A stretch of 64,000 nucleotides of DNA, from NCBI GenBank assembly GCA_004195045.1, contig SGBC01000003.1, forward strand, positions 62,001-126,000. The letters run 5' to 3'. This document shows, one piece after another, positions 51,476-60,710 of this stretch. The notes beneath the pieces were generated by a model. The model was not told the DNA's origin and searched no databases. It saw only the letters and a list, made by a program, of their open reading frames with translations. This stretch comes from Candidatus Acididesulfobacter guangdongensis (GTDB lineage: Bacteria > SZUA-79 > Acidulodesulfobacterales > Acidulodesulfobacteraceae). Within the stretch, counting starts at the first letter, position 1, and each line of letters opens with the position of its first letter. The position numbers and the translations under genes were made by a program.

Positions 51476-54247
51476 TTGCTAACTTCCTCTATTGTCAAAT
51501 CTAAGATTTCATCCGAGTTCAAATTTTTAAAACAAGACCTGCTCGATTTATCGTCATTCGATATTGCCGCAAAAATTTCCGCAGTTATAGATAATATAAT
51601 AATAGATGCGTTTAATGAAAATATTTTTTCAGACGATGTATGCATAATTGCGGCAGGAAGCTATTCAAACAACGAACTATGCCCTTTTTCCGATATAGAT
51701 TTAATGATTCTTATAGAAAATGAGGCTGACCATGAAATTCTGACAAAAAAATTAAAAAATTTTTTCTATCTGTTCTGGGATGCTGCGGTGGATCTTTCTC
51801 AAAGCGTGAGGACGGTAAAAGAAGCTGTTGATTTAATGGAGACAGATTTAAATACCTATACTTCTTTTATAAATGCCAGATACATTACCGGCAATATCAA
51901 ACTGTATAATGATTTTAAATTTAAATTCAAAAAAATTAAAGCAAAAGATATTTTTTTAACTGAAATAATGAAGAGTCTCAGAAAAAAAAGACTTATTAAC
52001 GTGCTGGTAGATAACGATATTTTTCTTTTAGAACCTGACGTAAAAGACGGCATAGGCGGTTTGAGGGATTATTCATGGTGCGAATGGATTTATTACATTT
52101 TAGATAAACCTGTTGAATCACTAAAATTCCTGCATTATCATAATATCTACAGCAGTATTCTTAACAACGAAAATTTATACGGCGATGCAGATTTAAACTT
52201 TAAAGATATAAAATATTTTATAAAATCTAAGGAGTTTATTTTAAAAACTAGAATAATGATGCATTTGTTATCAGGTAAAAAAATTGACCGATTAACTTTT
52301 GATATACAGGAAAAGGTTGCATCTGCTTTTTTTTACAGAGATATTAAATTTTTAAATAAGATAGAATTATTTATGCATGATTATTATTTAAATTCTAAAA
52401 ATTTGCATATAAATTCAAAAATTATTCTAAATAAATTGATAAAAAAACCATTGTTATTAAATTACAGATTAGATATTACTAATGATAAAAGCGGCAGCAG
52501 TAAGAATATAATAATAAAAAAAATAAATAACGGATTAAGCGTTGTTAACGCACAAGATAATATAATAATACAAAATGGATATATATATATCAAAAATAAA
52601 GAAAAGTTTTTGTCTGTTCCGGAAAACTCTTTTCTGCTGCTTGAAATATTTTTAAAAACCGGACGCAGACTTGATATGGAATCTGTTAATCTCTTAAAAA
52701 AAGCTTATTTTTTACATAAAAATAATATAGTCAATAATAAAACTGCAATAGTTTTTTTCACTGAATTATTAAAAAGCAAAAAAAGAGTGTACGAAACTCT
52801 TTTACTGATGCACGAAACTAATCTGCTAAGCGCATTATTACCGGAGTTTGAAAAGATTAATTCCCTCTCAACCAATGATGTATATCATATTTACACTGTT
52901 GATGCCCACTCTCTTAACGGCATTCATATTCTGGAAGAATTTGTAAATTTTAAGATGCATAAAGATTTAAAAAATATAGTTTCCGATATTAATGAAGAAG
53001 ATATGCTGATATTAAATTTATCTATGCTGCTGCATGATATAGGCAAAGGATACGCTCCGCATCATGAAAAGATAGGTTCTAAAATTGCGGTAAAAATCTC
53101 AAAAAGACTCGGTATTAAAGAAAAGTCTTATGAAATGATGTATTTTCTTATTTTAAACCATTTTTTAATGCCTCTCACATCAGAAAGAAGGGATTTGCAT
53201 GACCCGATAACTATCAAAATGATTGCAGATGTTTGCAAAGATATAAAGCATTTAAAATTTTTATTCGTTATAAGCCTGTGCGATTCTATGGCAGTTGCGC
53301 CAGGGAGGTTTAATTCATGGAGAAAAATGCTCCTTGTGGAATTGTACAATAAAACATATTCTTATATCGAAGACAGTATGAATTATTATAATCACAATCA
53401 GGATTTTTCATTTTACGTAGATGAAATCTATAACGATACGGTTTCAGAGATAAACAAAAATCAAGCGGTTAATTTCGATATTAAATCGTTAAACGGCGAA
53501 AATAGTTTTAATCCTGAAAAAGTAAAGGAATACATAAAGAATTATTTAAATTCTTTTTATTATCCGGTAAAATATATTCAGAGAAATTCTTCGAAAAAAA
53601 TTGTATCGCATATTAAACTATTGTCTGGAATTAATGATGAACGTATATTTGATTATGCGGTGTCGCCTAACAAAGAAGCAAATTATTTTGAATTTACTAT
53701 TTGCGGCAGGGAACGAAAAAATATTTTTTCCGATATAACCGGAACATTATCATATTATGATTTTAATATTATGAGCGCCGATATCAATACAAGAAAAGAC
53801 GGAAATTTTATAGATACATTTTTTATTAACCATATATATAAAGATATTAATTCTGATATAGAATGGGACAGAATAGCAAACGTTATCGGTCAAATTTTCA
53901 ATGGCGCTCTAACATCAATGTCTATATCAGATATGTTTAATAAAAAGATTGAGAGTTATAAAATTTATAAAAAATCCACGCCCCATGTTTCTTCTGCATG
54001 CGATTTTTACAATAATTTAAGCGAAGAATTCACTGTTATTGAGATTACGGCATTAGACAGGAAAGGTCTGCTCTATGATATTTCAAAAGTTTTTAATGAT
54101 TTCAGGATTGATATATTTGAATCGAAGATAACGACTATGGGCAACAAAGCCTTAGATACTTTTTATGTAAAAGATGAAAAAGGCAGGAAGATTAAAAGTA
54201 TTTTAAAAATTAAAAAAATAAAATCTACTTTTATTAATGTATTATAA
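51476..54247 (+). CDS. glnD: [Protein-PII] uridylyltransferase / uridylyl-removing enzyme
   Basis: Bifunctional glutamine sensor that adds or removes UMP on PII to regulate nitrogen assimilation. The nucleotidyltransferase motif AAGSYSNNELCPFSDIDLMI lies near residues 58-77. The central domains include KDGIGGLRDY, then an HD domain with LLHDIGKGYAPHH (His520-Asp521). Two C-terminal ACT domains end the protein (ERKNIFSDITGTLS and DRKGLLYDISKVFNDF). At 923 residues it has a normal length, with Asn/Lys/Ile-rich loops in the middle (nt 52400-52600). Start is TTG at 51476, weakly supported by AGGACA; an earlier in-frame ATG is closed off by a stop. Confidence 0.93.
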   Translation: MLTSSIVKSKISSEFKFLKQDLLDLSSFDIAAKISAVIDNIIIDAFNENIFSDDVCIIAAGSYSNNELCPFSDIDLMILIENEADHEILTKKLKNFFYLFWDAAVDLSQSVRTVKEAVDLMETDLNTYTSFINARYITGNIKLYNDFKFKFKKIKAKDIFLTEIMKSLRKKRLINVLVDNDIFLLEPDVKDGIGGLRDYSWCEWIYYILDKPVESLKFLHYHNIYSSILNNENLYGDADLNFKDIKYFIKSKEFILKTRIMMHLLSGKKIDRLTFDIQEKVASAFFYRDIKFLNKIELFMHDYYLNSKNLHINSKIILNKLIKKPLLLNYRLDITNDKSGSSKNIIIKKINNGLSVVNAQDNIIIQNGYIYIKNKEKFLSVPENSFLLLEIFLKTGRRLDMESVNLLKKAYFLHKNNIVNNKTAIVFFTELLKSKKRVYETLLLMHETNLLSALLPEFEKINSLSTNDVYHIYTVDAHSLNGIHILEEFVNFKMHKDLKNIVSDINEEDMLILNLSMLLHDIGKGYAPHHEKIGSKIAVKISKRLGIKEKSYEMMYFLILNHFLMPLTSERRDLHDPITIKMIADVCKDIKHLKFLFVISLCDSMAVAPGRFNSWRKMLLVELYNKTYSYIEDSMNYYNHNQDFSFYVDEIYNDTVSEINKNQAVNFDIKSLNGENSFNPEKVKEYIKNYLNSFYYPVKYIQRNSSKKIVSHIKLLSGINDERIFDYAVSPNKEANYFEFTICGRERKNIFSDITGTLSYYDFNIMSADINTRKDGNFIDTFFINHIYKDINSDIEWDRIANVIGQIFNGALTSMSISDMFNKKIESYKIYKKSTPHVSSACDFYNNLSEEFTVIEITALDRKGLLYDISKVFNDFRIDIFESKITTMGNKALDTFYVKDEKGRKIKSILKIKKIKSTFINVL

Positions 54248-54276
54248 TATATAATTGCGATATTACTGCGATATAC

Positions 54277-54330
54277 CTTAATCCCGCAATAGAAAGTTAT
54301 CTACTCGGAAAAGGTGTCAGACACCTTTTA
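54277..54330. repeat. Dispersed palindromic repeat, copy 3 (short)
   Basis: The palindrome 54307-54329 (core GGTGTCAGACACC, arms GGAAAAGG / CCTTTT) is preceded by AATCCCGCAATAGAAA. This corresponds to the block found before the palindrome in the copy at 32753, with a shortened interval. It sits 60 bases after glnD and could terminate its transcript. The right half of the outer inverted repeat is missing. Confidence 0.75.
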
Positions 54331-54408
54331 ATTATACATATTTATATTTTTTTTGTTCTAATATAAAATAAAGAAAAGGTATAGTATAAGAGGTTTTATC
54401 ATATCAAC

Positions 54409-55407
54409 ATGGCTGAAAATACAGAAGTAATACAGCAGGAAGTATCACAAAAAGAAGGGTTGGGCAAAATAAAAATGCAAGAGGCAGAAGCGTTAATTGA
54501 CAAATATATAACATATTTGAAGATTGAAAAAGGTTACAGTCAGAATACTTTTTCTGCGTATTATAAAGATTTAAATTTTTTTCTTAATTATTTGCATAAA
54601 CAGAATGAAGATTTTTTATCAGTAGCGCCTTTATCGGTTCAGAATTTCCTTTCTTCTCTATCCGCCTTAAATCTATCCGCTAAAACAAGAGCAAGATTTT
54701 ACTCGTCTATAAAAGGTTTTTATAAATTTTTATACAGAAATTCCGAAATAGACGAATTCCCTTTCAAAGATATTGAATATCCATTTGTCAGAAGGAAATT
54801 GCCGGAATTTCTCACTAAAGATGAAATTAATAAAATGCTGGAGGTTAAATTTCAAAATAATTTCGAGGGATTAAGGAATAAAGCTTTTATAGAGCTTTTA
54901 TACGCCAGCGGGCTGCGTATATCGGAAATTGCTTCCGTAAAACTCGAAAATTTTAACTTTGAAATGAATTTTGTTAAAGTGATAGGAAAAGGCTCAAAGG
55001 AAAGAATTATTCCGTTTAATATTTCGGCGGCAAAATATATTAAAGAGTATCTTAAAGAACGGGGTAAAATAGAAAGAGGCGCCGGTAATTATCTTTTTGT
55101 CACAAAAAAAAGCAAACCGCTTACAAGGCAAGGTCTATGGAAGATAATAAAAAAAATGGCGCTTAAATCCGGTATCGACAAAAATATAACCCCGCATACT
55201 ATAAGACATACTTTTGCCACGCATCTTCTTGAAGGAGGGGCAGATTTACGTTCCATACAACAAATGCTAGGTCATTCTAATATTTCAACTACCGAGATTT
55301 ATACACATACCGATATAACACATTTGAAAGAGCAGCATCAAAAATATCATCCGAGAAATACAGATACGGATGCGGCAGATGCGGCGGAAGAAAATATAAA
55401 AAAGTAA
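54409..55407 (+). CDS. xerD: Tyrosine recombinase XerC/XerD
   Basis: Site-specific recombinase, probably for chromosome dimer resolution at dif. An N-terminal SAM-like core-binding domain (YITYLKIEKGYSQNTFSAYY) is followed by the catalytic domain. It has the active residues Arg in ASGLRISE, Lys in KGSKERIIP, HxxR in PHTIRHTFATHL, His in LGHSNI and Tyr in TTEIYTH. A 26-residue N-terminal extension and an Ala/Asp-rich tail are not typical. XerC versus XerD cannot be decided from this gene alone. No attachment or mobile-element signs surround it, so it is the housekeeping type. Confidence 0.92.
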   Translation: MAENTEVIQQEVSQKEGLGKIKMQEAEALIDKYITYLKIEKGYSQNTFSAYYKDLNFFLNYLHKQNEDFLSVAPLSVQNFLSSLSALNLSAKTRARFYSSIKGFYKFLYRNSEIDEFPFKDIEYPFVRRKLPEFLTKDEINKMLEVKFQNNFEGLRNKAFIELLYASGLRISEIASVKLENFNFEMNFVKVIGKGSKERIIPFNISAAKYIKEYLKERGKIERGAGNYLFVTKKSKPLTRQGLWKIIKKMALKSGIDKNITPHTIRHTFATHLLEGGADLRSIQQMLGHSNISTTEIYTHTDITHLKEQHQKYHPRNTDTDAADAAEENIKK

Positions 55408-55408
55408 G

Positions 55409-57073
55409 ATGTTAAACGCAAATTTAAATTTTAATATAAATATAGCAGACGATATACATTTAAGCAGCCGCACAGCTATGCATTTGTACGCAACTTTCGG
55501 TAAAATTGCGGAAGAGCACGGGTTTAAAATTTATATTGTAGGCGGCTTTGTCCGTGATTTACTGATTTATAAAATTCATAACCGTCATAAGACTTGCGAT
55601 TTATTAGAAAAACCGGTTGATATTGATATATGCGTGGAAGGGGATGCGATTATTTTTGCGGGAATATTGAAGCAGGAATTATATAAATTTGAAAATAATA
55701 TTTATATTTGCAATATAAAAAAGCACGAACGATTTAAAACGGTAAGCATGGTTTTTTCTATTGTTCATGAAAATATTATTAATATAGATTTTGCTTCAGC
55801 CCGCAGGGAGTTTTATGCTAAATCAGGGGTGCTTCCTTCGGTAAAATTTTCAGACTTGGAACATGATTTAATAAGGAGAGATTTTTCGATAAATGCTTTA
55901 GCGTTTAATTTAGGACCGGATAATTTTTTTAAAATAATAGATTATTATAATGGCGTAAAAGATATTTTAAATAAAAAAATCAGGGTACTGCACGATTTAA
56001 GTTTTATAGACGACCCTACAAGAATATTCAGAGCTGTAAGATTTGAAAAAAGATTAGGATTCAGGATTGAAGAAAACACCAAAAAATTATTAATAGATGC
56101 CCTATCAAAAGGGGTAATGGATAATATCTCAGGAAAGAGGATAAGCAATGAACTTAATTTAATTTTTCATGAAAGCCGTCCCGAAGTTTATTTTTTAAGG
56201 CTTGAAAAGCTTGGCGCACTGAAAAGCATTGATGAAGACTTAAAATTTACATCATGCAATAAAAGAAATTTTGAAAAGATACGCAATTTTTATCAGTCAA
56301 ATAAAGAAAAAATTAGCACAATTAAAATAAATGAGACGAAGATTAAAAATGCGAACGCAACAAAAATAAATATTGAATTATTGTATTTAATGGAGCTCTT
56401 AATCAGATTAAAAGATGAAAAAATAGTTTCTATTCTTGAAAGACTAAACTTTGGCGAAAATATAAAAAAATTATTTTTATCAATAAAAGCGGAAATCAAA
56501 TCTATTAAAAAGATTGTCCGCAATATTAATAAGATAGGAATAAATAACATATCTGATATAAATATAAATAAGATAGATATAAATAATAAAAATAATATAA
56601 ATATTAATATAAATAAAATAGATATAAACAATAAAGAAAATATAAATCTATCTATAAATACGGCGGATACAAATAATACAGGCGCAAAAAATATCGGCAA
56701 CAAATATATCGGCAATGCTAATATTATGATGAATATTACCGCAGAAAGCAGCGCAAATTTCAAAAGCAGACTATATTCGGTTCTGAAACCTTTTAATTTA
56801 TATTCGATTATTTTTTTTATAATGAGATATAATAATAATAGCGGCAGCGATATTAATAGAATTGATAAATATTTAAAGATTTATCTTTTTGAAATTATTA
56901 ATGTCAAATCAGACGTTTCAGGAGAAGATCTAAAAAAGCTGGGCTTTAAAGAAGGACCTGAAATTGGCAAAATTTTGAATATGTTAAAGCTATTAAAGAT
57001 TGACGGCGCAATCAAAAGCAGGAAAGAAGAAATTGAATATATAAAAACCGAATATAATATAAAACATGATTAA
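55409..57073 (+). CDS. CCA-adding / poly(A) polymerase-family nucleotidyltransferase
   Basis: A class II tRNA nucleotidyltransferase-family protein, probably adding or repairing CCA on tRNA. The catalytic head has the GGFVRDLL motif and VDIDICVEGDA (carboxylates), then RRDFSINALAF, DDPTRIFRAVRFEKRLGFRI. The helical neck and body follow. Unusually, an Ile/Asn/Asp/Lys-rich low-complexity segment of about 75 residues (residues 371-447, nt 56520-56750) separates body and tail. It contains repeats of ININKIDINNK-like units. It begins one base after the xer stop codon. Whether it is CCA-adding, A-adding or poly(A) polymerase cannot be told from motifs alone. Confidence 0.88.
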   Translation: MLNANLNFNINIADDIHLSSRTAMHLYATFGKIAEEHGFKIYIVGGFVRDLLIYKIHNRHKTCDLLEKPVDIDICVEGDAIIFAGILKQELYKFENNIYICNIKKHERFKTVSMVFSIVHENIINIDFASARREFYAKSGVLPSVKFSDLEHDLIRRDFSINALAFNLGPDNFFKIIDYYNGVKDILNKKIRVLHDLSFIDDPTRIFRAVRFEKRLGFRIEENTKKLLIDALSKGVMDNISGKRISNELNLIFHESRPEVYFLRLEKLGALKSIDEDLKFTSCNKRNFEKIRNFYQSNKEKISTIKINETKIKNANATKINIELLYLMELLIRLKDEKIVSILERLNFGENIKKLFLSIKAEIKSIKKIVRNINKIGINNISDININKIDINNKNNINININKIDINNKENINLSINTADTNNTGAKNIGNKYIGNANIMMNITAESSANFKSRLYSVLKPFNLYSIIFFIMRYNNNSGSDINRIDKYLKIYLFEIINVKSDVSGEDLKKLGFKEGPEIGKILNMLKLLKIDGAIKSRKEEIEYIKTEYNIKHD

Positions 57074-57150
57074 ACTATAGTGTATTTATTAACTTTATTT
57101 GCATCTAATAATCAATTAAATTAATTTTATTTATAAGGAGGGGGGTTTAC

Positions 57151-58509
57151 ATGGTTGAATTTAATTTCAAGTTTGCTTTGTCACCTGCTATAGGAGATGG
57201 CGGTATTTCATATGACGATATTAAATTATTGAAAGGTAAATTGACTGATGCTAAAAAGAATTTGGCAACATTGAGGAAAGACGGTGCAATCGGTCTATAC
57301 GATGTTCCTGAAGACAAGCAGATGGTTAAAGACATTAAAAATATGGCAGAAAAATTTTTCTCAAATAATATAAAAACGTTATTTGTGTTCGGTATGGGCG
57401 GATCTTCCCTCGGGGCTATTTTTCTTCAGAATGCTTTGAAACAGACAATAGATAAAACCGTAAATAAAAAAATGAAGGTATTGTTTTCTGAAAATATTGA
57501 TCCTGCCTATCTAAGTAATAGTATTGAAAAATTAAATCTTGATGAAACTTTATTCTGTTTTGTTTCAAAGTCCGGTAGCACTATAGAAGTAGTATCCCAA
57601 TTTTTTATTATAAAAGAAAAGTTAGAAAATAAATTTAAAGATGCTTATAAAGAGCATATGATTTTTATAACCGATAAAAAAAGCGGTTTTTTAAGAAATT
57701 TTGCCGATGAAAATAATATTTCAGTTCTGGATATTGCTGCTAATGTCGGCGGAAGATATTCTATAATTACCGCAGGAAGTTTATTTCCTGCTTACTGTAT
57801 GGGTTTAGACATCGATGAATTTTTAAACGGCGTAATTTCCGCCAGAAACGATATACTGGCTAAAGAACCTTTAGATGCTAATCCTGTTTACACCGCCGCA
57901 TCTATAATATATCTTTACTATACCCAAAAAAAACGCAACATGTTTCTTATCGATACTTACGGCGATTATCTTAATGAATTTGGAAGATGGTTTAGACAAT
58001 TATTTGCTGAAAGTCTAGGCAAAGATTTAAAATCGCCCACGCCGGTAAAAGCGACGGGAGCAACAGACCAGCACTCGCAATTACAGCTTTACATGGACGG
58101 ACCGCAAGATAAACTGTCATGTTTTATATGTCTTAAAGATTATGGATTTGATTATAATATTAATTCAAAAGGTTTTGAAAAGTATGCTTATTTAAACGGT
58201 AAAAAACTTTCGGAATTATTATTGAATGAACTGAGCGGCGTCGAGTTGGCGCTTGCAATGAAGGGCAGACCGTCTTTCCGGATTACGGTAGACAAAATCA
58301 ATGAATTTACAATGGGTGAACTCTCTTTTATCTGTATGGAGATGGTACCTGTGCTCGGAAATCTGCTTGAAATTAATCCTTTTGACCAGCCGGGCGTCGA
58401 AAAAGGCAAAAAATTTGCCTATCTTCTTATGGGCAGAACCGACAGTTCTTTCGCATCGGAAATGGAAGAGCTTAAAAGATTGCAAAAAATTGAAGATGTT
58501 GCATTTTAA
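57151..58509 (+). CDS. pgi: Glucose-6-phosphate isomerase
   Basis: Interconverts glucose-6-phosphate and fructose-6-phosphate. The sugar-phosphate isomerase core shows FGMGGSSLGAIFLQNAL, SKSGSTIEVVSQF, GGRYSIITAGSLFPA, ESLGKDLKSPTP, GATDQHSQLQLYMDGP and the C-terminal FDQPGVEKGKKFAY. The 452-residue length matches the short bacterial form. A very strong AAGGAGGGGGG-like ribosome site precedes the ATG. miaA starts 6 bases after the stop. Confidence 0.95.
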   Translation: MVEFNFKFALSPAIGDGGISYDDIKLLKGKLTDAKKNLATLRKDGAIGLYDVPEDKQMVKDIKNMAEKFFSNNIKTLFVFGMGGSSLGAIFLQNALKQTIDKTVNKKMKVLFSENIDPAYLSNSIEKLNLDETLFCFVSKSGSTIEVVSQFFIIKEKLENKFKDAYKEHMIFITDKKSGFLRNFADENNISVLDIAANVGGRYSIITAGSLFPAYCMGLDIDEFLNGVISARNDILAKEPLDANPVYTAASIIYLYYTQKKRNMFLIDTYGDYLNEFGRWFRQLFAESLGKDLKSPTPVKATGATDQHSQLQLYMDGPQDKLSCFICLKDYGFDYNINSKGFEKYAYLNGKKLSELLLNELSGVELALAMKGRPSFRITVDKINEFTMGELSFICMEMVPVLGNLLEINPFDQPGVEKGKKFAYLLMGRTDSSFASEMEELKRLQKIEDVAF

Positions 58510-58515
58510 TTTTTA

Positions 58516-59460
58516 ATGGATAATAATAAAAAACAGAAAATAGTTATTTTAGGCGGTCCGACATGTTCCGGCAAGACGGGTTCCTCTCTCCGCTTAGCGC
58601 AAATTTATCCTTTGGAGGTTGTAAATTATGATTCGCTGTGTTTTTATAAATATTTTGACATAGGCAGCGCTAAACCTGAGAAGTCAGAGATGTTAGCGGT
58701 AAAGCACCATCTTATTGATATAAAATTTCCGGATGAAAGTTATAATGCTTTTGATTTTTCAAACGACGCTTCATCAGTGATTTTAAACATTATAAATAAC
58801 GGCAACCTGCCGTTATTTGCGGGCGGGACTGGATTATATACAAGGGCTTTAATTTATGGATTATCGCCTATCCCTGCGATATCCGGCGATGAAATCAGAA
58901 AAAAGCTATCCGAGTCAATTAAAGAAGAAGGCGCGGAAAAGTTTTATGAAAAATTAAGAGAAGTTGACCCTGAATATGCCATGAGAATTTCTTCTAACGA
59001 TAAGAGCAGAATAATTAGGGCGATGGAAGTTTTTTACCATACAGGCAGACCGCTGTCGTATTTTATTAATTTAAATCCTTTTAAAGAACCGGCTTATGAT
59101 TTTATAAATATTATTTTTATACCGAACAGAGAAATTTTAAAAAAAAGGATTGAAGAGCGGACAAAAGATATAATACATAACGGTTTAATAGAAGAAACGG
59201 AAAAAATTCTTAACATGGGTTACAGTTCTGATTTAAAACCGTTTAATTCTATAGGATATAAAGAAACGCTGATGTATTTAAACGGCGTTATACCGTCTAA
59301 AAACGAACTTTTTTCGGAAATAGTTAAAGCAACAATGCAATATGCAAAAAGACAGATAACGTGGTTTAGAAAATCAGTAAATGCCGTTTTTATTGAAACT
59401 ATAAATGAAGATGAAAGATTAAGTATTATTAAGAAAAATATAGATATTTTTTTGGCATAA
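58516..59460 (+). CDS. miaA: tRNA dimethylallyltransferase
   Basis: Adds the isopentenyl group to A37 of tRNAs reading UNN codons. The P-loop is GGPTCSGKTGSSLRLA. NYDSLCFYKYFDIGSAKP is a variant of the usual DSMQVYRGMDIGTAKP. HHLIDIKFPDE, FAGGTGLYTRALIYGL, DKSRIIRAMEV and the C-terminal IGYKETLMYLNG and YAKRQITWFRK complete the family set. The 314-residue length is normal. hflX follows, an order (miaA, then hflX) also seen in enterobacteria, there with hfq between; no hfq is present here. Confidence 0.95.
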   Translation: MDNNKKQKIVILGGPTCSGKTGSSLRLAQIYPLEVVNYDSLCFYKYFDIGSAKPEKSEMLAVKHHLIDIKFPDESYNAFDFSNDASSVILNIINNGNLPLFAGGTGLYTRALIYGLSPIPAISGDEIRKKLSESIKEEGAEKFYEKLREVDPEYAMRISSNDKSRIIRAMEVFYHTGRPLSYFINLNPFKEPAYDFINIIFIPNREILKKRIEERTKDIIHNGLIEETEKILNMGYSSDLKPFNSIGYKETLMYLNGVIPSKNELFSEIVKATMQYAKRQITWFRKSVNAVFIETINEDERLSIIKKNIDIFLA

Positions 59461-59538
59461 CTTAACTTAGTAAAACTGTACGTGATTTAACTTTGTCGTT
59501 TAAAACCTAACTAATGCAAACTTAATAAAAACTATCAT

Positions 59539-60621
59539 ATGGAAAAAGCGTTTTTGGTCGGAATTAACCGGGGAAAAAAAGAATTAAGTTTAGATTCGCT
59601 GGAAGAACTCGGCATGCTTTCAAAAACTGCCGGAGCGGTAAATATAGGGCAGGTTTTAAAAAATGTTAAAACGATTAGTCCTGCTTATTACATAACAAAA
59701 GGCATGGCTGATGAATTAAAAGAGATAATACAGTCTAACGGCGCAGACATAGTTTTATTTGATGCCGATCTTTCGCCTGCCCAGGAAAGAAATCTATCCG
59801 ATTTTTTTGAAGTAAATGTTTTAGACAGAACGAGGATTATTCTTGATATCTTTGCAACCAGAGCCAAAACGGCTGAAGGCAAACTGCAGGTTGAGCTGGC
59901 CCTGCTGCAATATATTTTGCCCAGACTTAAGGGAAGCGCCGATATGCTTTCAAGAACAGGGGCTGGCATAGGAACGCGAGGACCTGGAGAAACTAAATTA
60001 GAAACGGATAGAAGAAAAGTCAGACTTAAAATAAAACATATTAAAGATAAACTTGAGCTTGCCAAAAAAACACGCTCTTTGCAGAGATTGAACAGAGGAA
60101 AACAGAGGTTGGATACCGTTACGCTTGCAGGTTATACCAATTCAGGAAAAACTACGCTATTGCAAGCGCTGACCCACTCTAAAGAACATGGCGAAGATAA
60201 ACTTTTTGCTACCCTTGGCACTAAGATGGAGGCTATGCATAATAAAAACGGAAACAAAAAAGTTATTATATCCGATACGGTAGGTTTTATACAAAATTTA
60301 CCGCTATTGTTGATAGAATCGTTCAAATCTACGCTGGAAGAAGCCGTGTTTTCCTCGCTTTTAGTTCACGTTGTCGATCCTACGCAAAATGGAGCGGTTG
60401 CAAAAGCCGAAGAGGTTATTAAGATTTTAGAAAAAATAGGCGCCGGAGAGAATAAAATTATAACAGCATTAAATAAAATAGACCTTATTCCGCAGGAACA
60501 GGCGGATTATCTGAAAAATAAATTTGAACAAATTACGGGAGGCGTGGTTGTACCGGTATCGGCTAAAAACAATATTAATTTGAATCTGCTCAAGGATTCA
60601 ATTTTTCAAACTCTGCGGTAA
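59539..60621 (+). CDS. hflX: GTPase HflX
   Basis: Ribosome-splitting GTPase. The N-terminal nucleotide-binding domain (residues 1-170) contains the family markers FDADLSPAQERNL, DRTRIILDIFATRAKTAEGKLQVEL and GPGETKLETDRR. The G domain follows with G1 GYTNSGKTTLLQAL, G3 DTVGFIQNLP and G4 NKIDLIP. At 360 residues it is short but complete. The ATG at 59539 has no clear Shine-Dalgarno. It converges with the - strand gene at 60711. Confidence 0.95.
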   Translation: MEKAFLVGINRGKKELSLDSLEELGMLSKTAGAVNIGQVLKNVKTISPAYYITKGMADELKEIIQSNGADIVLFDADLSPAQERNLSDFFEVNVLDRTRIILDIFATRAKTAEGKLQVELALLQYILPRLKGSADMLSRTGAGIGTRGPGETKLETDRRKVRLKIKHIKDKLELAKKTRSLQRLNRGKQRLDTVTLAGYTNSGKTTLLQALTHSKEHGEDKLFATLGTKMEAMHNKNGNKKVIISDTVGFIQNLPLLLIESFKSTLEEAVFSSLLVHVVDPTQNGAVAKAEEVIKILEKIGAGENKIITALNKIDLIPQEQADYLKNKFEQITGGVVVPVSAKNNINLNLLKDSIFQTLR

Positions 60622-60710
60622 TGGCGGAAATGCGATTAATATTTATCTGTCAGAATAGCTGAATATAGGGCATTGCGTTGAGCAAACTGAAACCGGTGTC
60701 CGTCCTTAAT

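Noticed and set aside
54409-55407. Xer recombinase as sign of an integrated element
   Set aside because: Flanks are housekeeping genes with no tRNA, attachment-site duplication or phage genes; it fits a chromosomal XerC/D.
56293-56763. A 156-codon hydrophobic open frame on the - strand inside the CCA-type gene
   Set aside because: It is the antisense of the Ile/Asn/Lys-rich insertion, which automatically reads as Leu/Ile/Phe-rich; no start signals.
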